This document shows, piece by piece, positions 57,049-64,000 of a stretch of DNA of 64,000 bases. A model generated the notes under the pieces. The model saw nothing but the letters and a program-made list of their open reading frames with translations, was not told the origin of the DNA and did no database searches. The stretch lies in contig JAKSSX010000003.1 of NCBI GenBank assembly GCA_024402895.1, positions 1 through 64,000 of the forward strand, written 5' to 3'. Within the stretch, counting starts at the first letter, position 1. Every line of letters starts with the position of its first letter. This DNA comes from Candidatus Saccharimonadota bacterium. GTDB taxonomy: Bacteria > Patescibacteriota > Saccharimonadia > Saccharimonadales > Saccharimonadaceae. Made by a program: the position numbers and the translations under genes.

Positions 57049-57727
57049 TTATGTGAGCGCCTATAGAAAAGCACTCGAAGAGAATGTATCTGAAGTAAAG
57101 AAGGCGGTATTGACGCGTGATAGCGCTATGTTATTAAAAATACACAATTATTCTGAGCGCTTTAACCTTCCTGAAAAATTCGTGGAGCATAAGATTTTGA
57201 AGGATAATGTTTTCGCGAATCAATTTGCCAAAGACCCGTCGAAGCAGTCTTTGCACCAGAAAATAGCGGCCGATTTCATAAGTTCAATTACTGAAGTTGT
57301 TAATTTTGCTCAATTACCAGCTAGCGGCGGGGATGCATGCTATATATGCGATGACGGCGTAGTTAGGAAAGGGGTATGTTCGCATGGCTTAACGAAGTCG
57401 ATAGACTTTTATTGGGAATATGGCGATTGTCGATATTTTGCGGCTCATAAGCATACGACATATGAGGGTGGCGCGCAAGATAATCAATTTAATGATTTGC
57501 AGGCGTTTTTGGAAAATGCTAGCAAGTCAACGTTGGCGAATACATTCTTTATCGCAATAGGCGACGGTGAATACTATCAGAAAAAATATACTGAATCCGG
57601 CGTTTCTTACGAAACTAGGATAGATTATATGAATAGTAATTATGGCTCCGAATTCGCACTTGCTGCAACTTGCAACGATCTAGAGGAATTTATGGTAGCG
57701 CATTCTGGCAATAGAATGATTGAATAA
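57035..57727 (+). CDS. Probable type II restriction endonuclease
   Basis: A 230-residue protein that I do not recognise by family. It directly overlaps the methyltransferase, the usual layout of a type II restriction-modification pair. A Cys-rich middle (CYICDDGVVRKGVCSHG) could bind zinc. After it comes KSIDFYWEYGDCRYFAAHKHTTYEGGAQDNQFNDL, written here in two parts as KSIDFYW and AAHKHTTYEGGAQDNQ, where Asp, Lys and Glu/Gln could form a PD-(D/E)XK-like site. The start at ATG 57035 has GAGGGTGG upstream. A terminator follows. Confidence 0.6.
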   Translation: MRRIDYVSAYRKALEENVSEVKKAVLTRDSAMLLKIHNYSERFNLPEKFVEHKILKDNVFANQFAKDPSKQSLHQKIAADFISSITEVVNFAQLPASGGDACYICDDGVVRKGVCSHGLTKSIDFYWEYGDCRYFAAHKHTTYEGGAQDNQFNDLQAFLENASKSTLANTFFIAIGDGEYYQKKYTESGVSYETRIDYMNSNYGSEFALAATCNDLEEFMVAHSGNRMIE

Positions 57728-57730
57728 GAT

Positions 57731-57757
57731 AAAAAGACGCCCTACGGGGCGTTTTTT
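57731..57757. terminator. Terminator of the restriction-modification genes
   Basis: ACGCCC-TACG-GGGCGT with A and T tracts on both sides, so it can act on either strand. Confidence 0.82.
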
Positions 57758-57773
57758 GATTAACTATACTTTT

Positions 57774-57802
57774 ATTATATCACATTTCGTTCGAAAAGTC
57801 AA
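57774..57802 (-). promoter_or_regulatory. Orphan promoter TTGACT-17-TATAAT
   Basis: TTGACT (57797-57802) and TATAAT (57774-57779) on the minus strand, 17 bp apart. It points into the terminator at 57731-57757 and then into the antisense strand of the endonuclease gene. No gene of its own is seen. Confidence 0.65.
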
Positions 57803-58037
57803 TGAACGGGGAAAAGATGGCAAAATAATGTGCTTATGCTTTTGGTATTTTGTGGCTTGATTTAAACTGCTGATACGGGGTTGGTTTGCTCCGGAGTATT
57901 CATTAGAACCTATGTCTCGCAGGGGCTTCAGTGAATGGCTATTCTAGGTGGCTAGGAGTTCCTAGAAAGGTGGCGCATGAGCGTAAGAATAATAATTTTT
58001 GGCGCGAGTGTGGAATTGAGTATTAGGCTTCCGAAAC
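57803..58037. other. Non-coding stretch with competing hairpins
   Basis: No gene was found. TTCTAGG (57942-57948) pairs with CCTAGAA (57961-57967), and the loop contains CTAGG, which can pair with the same CCTAG, so two folds compete. ATTCATT and AGTGAAT (57898-57937) can also pair. No known RNA family was recognised. Confidence 0.4.
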
Positions 58038-58105
58038 TCAAAAAATTCTCTAGTCGATAGACTAGAGAACTAATAACCAATGAGCAATTCCTAGAGTTGC
58101 TCTAT
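58038..58105 (-). ncRNA. Candidate small RNA (~68 nt)
   Basis: On the minus strand an extended -10, TGCTACAAT (-10 at 58112-58117), predicts a start near 58105. The RNA has a GAGCAA/TTGCTC hairpin (58082-58102) and ends in a perfect 10-bp terminator, TTCTCTAGTC-TATC-GACTAGAGAA plus six T residues (58040-58069). There is no open frame with a ribosome site. It is divergent from the SPFH gene. Confidence 0.5.
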
Positions 58106-58197
58106 GAATAAATTGTAGCATATTCGAAGCATAAGCAGAAATCTGGTTTTATCTGATATACTAGAGATATAGAAACTTTAAGGAGGAAATTCCCAGA

Positions 58198-59340
58198 ATG
58201 GCATTTCTAAAAGCTTTCGGCGGTGCTATCAGTGGTGCTTTTGCTAACCAGTGGTTAGAATACATGGCTCCACCAAGGACTATGACCGATCATACCCTAA
58301 TTGCTCGTGCAGTTCCTGTAAAGGTTAACGGCAGCGAGAATAATGATGGCGAGGAACAGAGCAACCTTATTTCTAACGGCAGCAAGTTCATGGTTCCAGA
58401 AGGTACCTGTCTCATTACCGTAGAAAACGGTGCTATTGTTAGCGTTATCGCAGAACCAGGTGGTTATACTTACACTACTGAAAACGTCCCAGAAGCTCGC
58501 TCGATGTTTGCTGGCGATGGTTTCTTTGCTTCCACCTTTGGTACTAGCTTCCAGCAGTTCAAGTTCGGTGGCCAGCCAGGCAACCAGCAACAGGCTTACT
58601 ATGTAAACCTCAAGGATATCATGGGTCTTGCCTATGGCACCCAGAATCCTATCCGCTACAAGGATGCAAACTATGCAAACACTATGCTTGCAGTAACCAG
58701 CAATGGTACTTACACTATCAAGGTTGTTGACCCAGTTTTGATGTTCAAGAACCTCATCCCAACCGATATCACTTCCGGTCAGGGTCGTTCTCAGTTCGAC
58801 CTCGGCGAAGGCGATGGCGGCGTTGAAGAAAGCCTCTTCTCTGGCTTTGTCGGCTCTCTCGCAACTGCACTTTCCGCATTTACTAAGGGCGGTAAGTCTA
58901 TTGATGATATCCAGGGCGGTACTGTTGAGTTCGCAAAGAGCGTCAACGAAGCTGTTGAACAGAACTACCAGTGGGGTACTAAGTACGGTCTCGCTATCGT
59001 AAACGTACAGCCACGCGGTCTCGACTGGGATCAGCCATCTGTCGATCTTATCAACAAGTTCAATACCGGCAACCTCATGCAGGGTGGCGTTGGCAATGCT
59101 TACGCACAGACTCAGATTGCAGAGGGCTTCAATGCTGCAGGTAACAACGCTGGTACAGGCGGCATTACCGGCATGGGCTTCGGTATGGGCATGATGAATG
59201 GCGCTGGCATGGGCTTCATGAACAATGGTGGCGTAAATCCAGTTCAGCAACAGCAGATGCAGCAGCCAGCTGCTCCAGCAGCTCCTGCAGCTCCAGCTCA
59301 GCCTGAAACTCCAGCAACCCCAGAGACTCCAGCGGAGTAA
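58198..59340 (+). CDS. SPFH/YdjI-like protein with a Gly/Met-rich and Pro/Ala-rich tail
   Basis: A 380-residue protein of the SPFH-like 'virion core'/YdjI family. FLKAFGGAISGAFANQWLEYMAPP is the typical start; residues ~60-285 form the SPFH domain (LISNGSKFMVPEGTCLITVENGAI, EPGGYTYTTENVPEARSMF, SFQQFKFGGQ, GTYTIKVVDPVLMFKNLIP, WGTKYGLAIVNVQPRGLDWD). A Gly/Met-rich and then Gln and Pro/Ala-rich tail follows. In Bacillus, YdjI and its partners gather PspA at stressed membranes. AAGGAGG and an extended -10 (TGATATACT) lie upstream. It leads the operon with two zinc-ribbon genes. Confidence 0.85.
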   Translation: MAFLKAFGGAISGAFANQWLEYMAPPRTMTDHTLIARAVPVKVNGSENNDGEEQSNLISNGSKFMVPEGTCLITVENGAIVSVIAEPGGYTYTTENVPEARSMFAGDGFFASTFGTSFQQFKFGGQPGNQQQAYYVNLKDIMGLAYGTQNPIRYKDANYANTMLAVTSNGTYTIKVVDPVLMFKNLIPTDITSGQGRSQFDLGEGDGGVEESLFSGFVGSLATALSAFTKGGKSIDDIQGGTVEFAKSVNEAVEQNYQWGTKYGLAIVNVQPRGLDWDQPSVDLINKFNTGNLMQGGVGNAYAQTQIAEGFNAAGNNAGTGGITGMGFGMGMMNGAGMGFMNNGGVNPVQQQQMQQPAAPAAPAAPAQPETPATPETPAE

Positions 59341-59347
59341 TCTGTCG

Positions 59348-60850
59348 GTGACGGAAATCTCGTCAGAGAACGGTCTTAATCGCTGCCCCCATTGCGGGGG
59401 TAGCGATATCGTGACCGATACGAAGGAGGGAAAACTTCGTTGCAAGTATTGCCATACGCTTTTTGATGCCAAAAGCGATAATGAAGCTGGCGGCGTTGAA
59501 GATCTAGTTGGCGATACGGTTAATCAAGGTGCTTCCGATATTATTCCTGGCGAGGATATTGTTTTGACTTTCAAGTGCCCAGCTTGTGGCGCGGAAGTCG
59601 TATTAAATACAGAAGAGACGACAAGTGCATCTTGCCACTGGTGCCGTCATGTTTTTTCTGCGAATGAAAAAATGCCAAACGGCGCGGTGCCGGATTTGGT
59701 TTTACCATTCAAAATCTCCAAAGAAGATGCGATTGAAAAAATTCGCGAATCGGTCGATTTGAAGTCGCCGACTTTGTTGACGGAATTCCGCCAGAATTTC
59801 AAACCAGAAGAAGTGCGCGGCGTTTATTTTCCGTACATGATTATTGATTTGAATTCGCATTGGAATTCTTATGGCGAAGCGCAGAAAACTGTTGGTACTT
59901 CTGTGCGTCCACCTTATGATTATGAGGAATATAATATTTCGCGCGAGTTCGATTTACTGGTCGATGATTTGACTGTCGAGTCATCAGCTGGTCGATTGAA
60001 TCAGGATACGCAGGTAAACTCGAATAATATTATTAATGCGATTTTGCCGTTTGATACTGAAAACGCGGTCGCCTGGAATGCGAATTATCTTCGCGGTTTT
60101 GCCAGTGAGCGTCGTAGCGTCGATACGAATAGTCTGAAAGAAGTTGTTGCGTTGCAGGCGGGTGATGTGGCGCGTCGTAAAATTAAGAATTCTTCGCCGC
60201 AATATGATCGCGGCATTCACTGGGAAAAAGAGCATCTAAAAGTAAATGGCTCGAAATGGAAAGCAGCATACTTTCCGGTTTGGCTCTATAGCTTTAAGCC
60301 AGAAAAAGAATCGCGTATTTATTACATAGCTATAAACGCGCGAACCGGCGAAACGGTTGGTTGTGTACCAACACATGGTAGTTCGGGGCAGAATATTGAA
60401 GCGCGTCATCATCATGAAATTGAAACGCGTTTTGAAGTAAAAAATCTTGTCGAAAAAGATGAACTTTCAAAAACTGGCAAATCTTACAATTCTGAAATTC
60501 AGTTCCGTAACGATACGCGCGTGATTGGCTCTTTGTCGCACGGTCGCGAAGAAATGCTTGGCGTCGAGCGTGGTCGTTTTAAAAATGGCGCAAATTATAC
60601 GCAAAGAAGGCGTGCTACTAGCTCATTTGATAACAATTTAGTTACAGCGATTATCGTAATTGTCATGATAGTCGCGTTCATGCTTCTAGGAATGATGCTT
60701 CCTGGCGGCGGATCAGGTTCAGGATCTAGCTCCAGTTCGTACGATAGTGGATCAAGTTGGGATTCTGGTGGCAGTAGCTGGGATTCCGGGGGAAGCAGTT
60801 GGGACTCGGGAGGTTCCGACACGAGCAGTGGTTTTGATTATGATTGGTAA
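59348..60850 (+). CDS. TFIIB-type zinc-ribbon membrane protein (YdjG-like), copy 1
   Basis: A 500-residue protein. Two zinc ribbons open it: NRCPHCGGSDIV...RCKYCHTLF and FKCPACGAEVVL...SCHWCRHVFS. They are followed by MPNGAVPDLVLPFK and a long conserved domain (GVYFPYMIIDLNSHW, REFDLLVDDLTVESSAGRL, ILPFDTENAVAWNANYL, KWKAAYFPVWLYSF). One membrane helix lies at about residues 432-455. The C terminus repeats SSWDSGG three times and ends GFDYDW. The GTG start lies seven bases after the SPFH stop. It resembles YdjG-type partners of YdjI. Confidence 0.8.
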   Translation: MTEISSENGLNRCPHCGGSDIVTDTKEGKLRCKYCHTLFDAKSDNEAGGVEDLVGDTVNQGASDIIPGEDIVLTFKCPACGAEVVLNTEETTSASCHWCRHVFSANEKMPNGAVPDLVLPFKISKEDAIEKIRESVDLKSPTLLTEFRQNFKPEEVRGVYFPYMIIDLNSHWNSYGEAQKTVGTSVRPPYDYEEYNISREFDLLVDDLTVESSAGRLNQDTQVNSNNIINAILPFDTENAVAWNANYLRGFASERRSVDTNSLKEVVALQAGDVARRKIKNSSPQYDRGIHWEKEHLKVNGSKWKAAYFPVWLYSFKPEKESRIYYIAINARTGETVGCVPTHGSSGQNIEARHHHEIETRFEVKNLVEKDELSKTGKSYNSEIQFRNDTRVIGSLSHGREEMLGVERGRFKNGANYTQRRRATSSFDNNLVTAIIVIVMIVAFMLLGMMLPGGGSGSGSSSSSYDSGSSWDSGGSSWDSGGSSWDSGGSDTSSGFDYDW

Positions 60851-60868
60851 TAAAAAAGGGTATTAAAA

Positions 60869-62998
60869 ATGGCAGAAATGAAAAATCAGGAAAAGAATGG
60901 CGCAAATCGTTGTCCGCATTGTGGTGCAACCGATGTTAAGTTGAACCTGAAGACCGGCAAATTGAAATGTTCGTTTTGTCGTTCTGAATTTGATGACCAG
61001 GGCGCAAATGCACGTGGTGGCGTAGAAAATTTGCAGGGCGACGTTGTCGGTGAAGGTGCTGGCGATATTATTCCAGATGAAAAAGTTATCGTTACTTTGA
61101 AATGTCCGGCTTGTGGCGCCGAAGTTGTTATTAATACTGATGAAGCTACGAGCGCACGTTGCCATTGGTGCCGCCATACGCTTTCCATTAATGAGAAAAT
61201 GCCAAACGGCGCAGTACCTGATTTGGTTTTGCCATTTAAGACCGAAAAATCTGTTGCCGAGAATAATATTCGCGAGTTCGTAAAGAAACGCCAATTCTTT
61301 GCGCATCCAAAATTCAAGAAAGAGTTTGCGCCAAACAACGTTATGGGTGTATACATGCCATACATGATTGTTGACGTAAATGCGCACGCGGACATGCGTG
61401 GTGAAGCAGAGCATTTGATTCGTCGTTATACTTCTGGTAGCGGTAATAATAAGACAACTTATTATGATGCTGAAGCTTTTGCGGTTACTCGTGAGTTCGA
61501 TTTGTTGGTCGATGATTTAACGATTGAATCTTCGAGCAAGCGTTTGCAGCAGGATGTTCGCGCAAATACTAATAACGTTATTAATGCGATTATGCCATTC
61601 GATACCGAAAATGCGGTTGCGTGGAATCCAAACTATCTCCATGGTTTCGCATCTGAGCGTCGCGACACAAATATTAATGATTTACGCGAACAGCTCAATT
61701 TGCAGGTTGGCGATATTGCTCGCTATAAAGTTAAGGAATCGATGACTTACTACAACCGTGGCGCGAAGTGGGTTTCCGAAAGTGTCACTGCGAAAGGCAC
61801 GAAGTGGAAAGCTGCATATTTGCCGGTTTGGCTTTATAGCTATTTGGAAGTGAATGGCGATTATAAGATGCTTCACTATGTCGCGGTTAATGCGCGTACC
61901 GGTGAGACGATGGGCTCTGTCCCGATTAATAAGACTCGTTTGCTGATTGTTTCTTCGATTCTCGAAATCTTAGGTATTATTTGTGGCTTCTGGTGGATCA
62001 AATTCTGGCTTGGCGCAGATATCGATGATGATAATCCGTTCTGGGTAGGTCTTGCTGGTTTGACGCCTGGCTTTATCTTCTATTGGTTGAAGTCTGCAAA
62101 GTATCGCAATATGAACGCGCGCCATAAACACGAGGCTGAAACTCCAGCTACGATTAAAGATCTCAAACAGACGGATGTTTCGCTTGGTCGCAGGAATCGT
62201 TTGCGTAATTCTAGTATCGAAGGTCGCAACGACTCGATTGTGAAGGGTGTAGTCGCAAAGGCTGGTGAGCGCATGATGGGTGAGAAGATGGCGAACTTTA
62301 TTGGTATTGGCCGTATGGCTGGATCAACTCCAAGTCAAACGCCTATTGGACAGCAGACTGAAGCGCAGATTCGGGCTAATAAGAAAACTGCAAGTCTTGT
62401 AGCGAAGCTTATCGTGTTTGCGATTGTGATTCCAATGATTTTGGCATTTGTAGCCTTTGTTGTAATTGCTGCTTCGGACCATAAATCTTCAAAATCTAGC
62501 CGTTCGAGCTCCAGTGTTTCTTCGTCAGCATTTGCATCTATGAAGGAAAAGGCGAAAACGGTTTCTTCCGAGAATAGATATTTGTTCTATAACTCAGTAA
62601 ATGAGATCGTTATGTATAACTTAAATAGCGATAACAACTACGATATTTATGAATTGAATAGTAGCAATTATAAATCTGCTTTTTCTGTTAAGTATACCGA
62701 AAATCTCTCCGAAGATATTGGTATTGGTGAGTTCGTAACTGATACTGCAAAGAATCTCGATGAGATTGTTAGTGATGTTATGAATGTTCGTTTGTCTGAT
62801 AATTATTACAATCGTGACGACAAAAAGATGATGATGCGTTTATATACCGGTCGCAATAGAAGCGATGATACTCTTGTATTTTGCGATTTGCGCGAAACGC
62901 TTGATCATGAATATAGCTCATATAATAGGTTTGAAACTAGACTAAACTGCGTAGAGATAGACGAAGACACCGCGGAAGAGAATGATATAAGAATATAA
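60869..62998 (+). CDS. TFIIB-type zinc-ribbon membrane protein (YdjG-like), copy 2
   Basis: A 709-residue paralogue of the preceding gene. The ribbons are NRCPHCGATDVK...KCSFCRSEF and LKCPACGAEVVI...RCHWCRHTLS; MPNGAVPDLVLPFK, REFDLLVDDLTIESSSKRL and FDTENAVAWNPNYLHG are nearly identical to copy 1. It differs by two extra membrane helices at about residues 355-400, a third at ~512-535, and a C-terminal ~150-residue domain (YLFYNSVNEIVMYNLNS...) that copy 1 lacks. A weak AAAGGG precedes the ATG. Confidence 0.8.
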   Translation: MAEMKNQEKNGANRCPHCGATDVKLNLKTGKLKCSFCRSEFDDQGANARGGVENLQGDVVGEGAGDIIPDEKVIVTLKCPACGAEVVINTDEATSARCHWCRHTLSINEKMPNGAVPDLVLPFKTEKSVAENNIREFVKKRQFFAHPKFKKEFAPNNVMGVYMPYMIVDVNAHADMRGEAEHLIRRYTSGSGNNKTTYYDAEAFAVTREFDLLVDDLTIESSSKRLQQDVRANTNNVINAIMPFDTENAVAWNPNYLHGFASERRDTNINDLREQLNLQVGDIARYKVKESMTYYNRGAKWVSESVTAKGTKWKAAYLPVWLYSYLEVNGDYKMLHYVAVNARTGETMGSVPINKTRLLIVSSILEILGIICGFWWIKFWLGADIDDDNPFWVGLAGLTPGFIFYWLKSAKYRNMNARHKHEAETPATIKDLKQTDVSLGRRNRLRNSSIEGRNDSIVKGVVAKAGERMMGEKMANFIGIGRMAGSTPSQTPIGQQTEAQIRANKKTASLVAKLIVFAIVIPMILAFVAFVVIAASDHKSSKSSRSSSSVSSSAFASMKEKAKTVSSENRYLFYNSVNEIVMYNLNSDNNYDIYELNSSNYKSAFSVKYTENLSEDIGIGEFVTDTAKNLDEIVSDVMNVRLSDNYYNRDDKKMMMRLYTGRNRSDDTLVFCDLRETLDHEYSSYNRFETRLNCVEIDEDTAEENDIRI

Positions 62999-63004
62999 CA
63001 GTGG

Positions 63005-63016
63005 TAAAATAGTTAT
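63005..63016 (+). promoter_or_regulatory. Leaderless promoter of cysS
   Basis: TAAAAT (63005-63010) ends exactly six bases before the ATG. Confidence 0.62.
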
Positions 63017-64000
63017 ATGAAACTATATAATACACTGTCGCATAAAGTAGAAGAATTTACTCCAGCAAATCCAAACGAGGTAAAAATCTATACTTGTGGT
63101 CCGACAGTGTATTCTTTTGCTCACATTGGAAATCTCACAGCATATACTTATTGGGATTTGTTGATTCGCGTTTTGCGCCTTAATGGCTGGAAAGAAAAGC
63201 GCGTATTAAATATTACGGATGTTGGTCATCTTACTTCTGATGCCGATGACGGCGAAGACAAGATGGAGAAAGGTGCTCGCCGTGAAGGGAAGACAGTTTG
63301 GGAAGTTGCTCAAATGTACATGGACGATTTCATGAATAACTTCCATAAGCTTGGTTTGATTGATCCTTATGCAGTCTGCCGTGCGACTGATTTCATCGAA
63401 GAAGACAAGAAAATTGTTGAGGCTTTGGATGAAGCGGGTTATTTGTATGACACGACTGACGGCTTGTATTTCGATACTTCAAAGTTTCCAAAGTATGCAG
63501 AGTTTGCACATTTGGATTTAGAGAATTTGCGTGCAGGTGCACGTGTTGAGTTTTCCGACGAGAAGCGTAATCCGTCTGATTTTGCGGTCTGGAAATGGAT
63601 TCGTGATGGCGAAGATCATGCGATGAAATGGGAATTTCGTGGTCGTATGGGCTATCCTGGTTGGCATCTTGAATGTTCGACAATTATTCACGAAAAGTTG
63701 AATGAAACGATTGATATTCATTGTGGCGGCATTGATCATATTCCGGTTCATCATACGAATGAAATTGCGCAGACCGAAGGCGCCTTCGGAAAGAAGATGG
63801 CAAACTTCTGGTTGCATAATAATTTCATCACAGTTGAAGGTCAGAAGATTTCTAAATCGCTTGGCAATGTTTACTATTTATCCGACTTGGAAGAGCGTGG
63901 CTTCTCGCCAATTGATTACAAGATGTGGTTATACCAGGGCCATTATCAGGCGGAAAGAGATTTCTCGTTTGAGCAGCTTGGCGCAGCGCATGCGCGTTTA
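63017..64000 (+). CDS. cysS: Cysteinyl-tRNA synthetase (partial, cut by window end)
   Basis: The first 328 residues of a class I synthetase that charges tRNA-Cys. The zinc Cys and HIGH region reads YTCGPTVYSFAHIGNLTAY; GWHLECSTIIHEKL and DIHCGGIDHIPVHHTNEIAQ supply further zinc and substrate residues; the KMSKS loop is KISKSLGN. CysRS is normally ~460 residues, so the C-terminal third lies beyond the window. The mRNA is predicted to be leaderless. Confidence 0.96.
   Translation, partial: MKLYNTLSHKVEEFTPANPNEVKIYTCGPTVYSFAHIGNLTAYTYWDLLIRVLRLNGWKEKRVLNITDVGHLTSDADDGEDKMEKGARREGKTVWEVAQMYMDDFMNNFHKLGLIDPYAVCRATDFIEEDKKIVEALDEAGYLYDTTDGLYFDTSKFPKYAEFAHLDLENLRAGARVEFSDEKRNPSDFAVWKWIRDGEDHAMKWEFRGRMGYPGWHLECSTIIHEKLNETIDIHCGGIDHIPVHHTNEIAQTEGAFGKKMANFWLHNNFITVEGQKISKSLGNVYYLSDLEERGFSPIDYKMWLYQGHYQAERDFSFEQLGAAHARL

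Noticed and set aside
58297-59472. 391-codon open frame antisense to the SPFH gene
   Set aside because: Shadow frame of a clear SPFH gene.

Overview
The window looks like a chromosome segment of a Candidatus Saccharibacteria (TM7) or closely related Patescibacteria/CPR bacterium. The signs are tightly packed genes with many 1-4 base overlaps, type IV secretion pilin-like small membrane proteins, FemAB-type peptidoglycan branching enzymes, a MurE-like ligase without its first domain, many conserved but nameless proteins, and cell-surface glycan genes instead of broad biosynthesis. TGA is an ordinary stop here (several ATGA stop/start overlaps, e.g. near 10673, 38457, 42648 and 43562), which argues against the Gracilibacteria/Absconditabacteria code. 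The lineage is an inference from gene content; no rRNA is present.

Layout. 0-5.2 kb: pilin-like genes, hsp20, a comF broken by an in-frame TGA, tRNA-Ser, and groES-groEL under a CIRCE operator. 5.2-19.6 kb: surface glycan and wall block (TagF-like polymerase, capsule-type transferase, flippase, several GT2/GT4 enzymes, MurE, DPM-like transferase), interrupted by thyA-folA, then a DDAH-like hydrolase next to a degenerate Mur ligase. 19.6-26 kb: tRNAs, HIT protein, a run of unknown genes each with its own strong promoter, valS. 26-40 kb: two FemAB proteins, a DegT-type aminotransferase, tsaD, a 1861-residue protein and a MacB-like ABC exporter. 39.6-53.2 kb: archaemetzincin-like and DUF3152-like metalloproteases, lipid kinase, TlyA-like methylase, dnaE, and a sugar-phosphate operon (gapA-rpiB-rpe-pfkB-LOG) divergent from ppa.

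53.2-58.2 kb is the accessory island: a short terminated sRNA with a small antisense ORF, a MazG-like gene followed by a GIY-YIG/DUF2075 helicase, a 145-nt RNA closed by a perfect 15-bp stem that begins at a predicted transcription start, then an adenine methyltransferase whose best start is ACG, a probable restriction enzyme, and more structured non-coding DNA. 58.2-63 kb encodes an SPFH protein with two zinc-ribbon membrane proteins, reminiscent of the Bacillus YdjGHI membrane-stress module. cysS is cut by the window end.

Transcription signals are unusually readable. At least fourteen genes have a -10 hexamer ending 6-9 bases before the ATG (exactly 6 in nine of them) and no Shine-Dalgarno, so leaderless mRNAs are predicted. 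A second class of genes carries TTGACA/T-17-TATAAT promoters with extended -10s and good Shine-Dalgarno sites. All calls come from reading the sequence; no database search was run.
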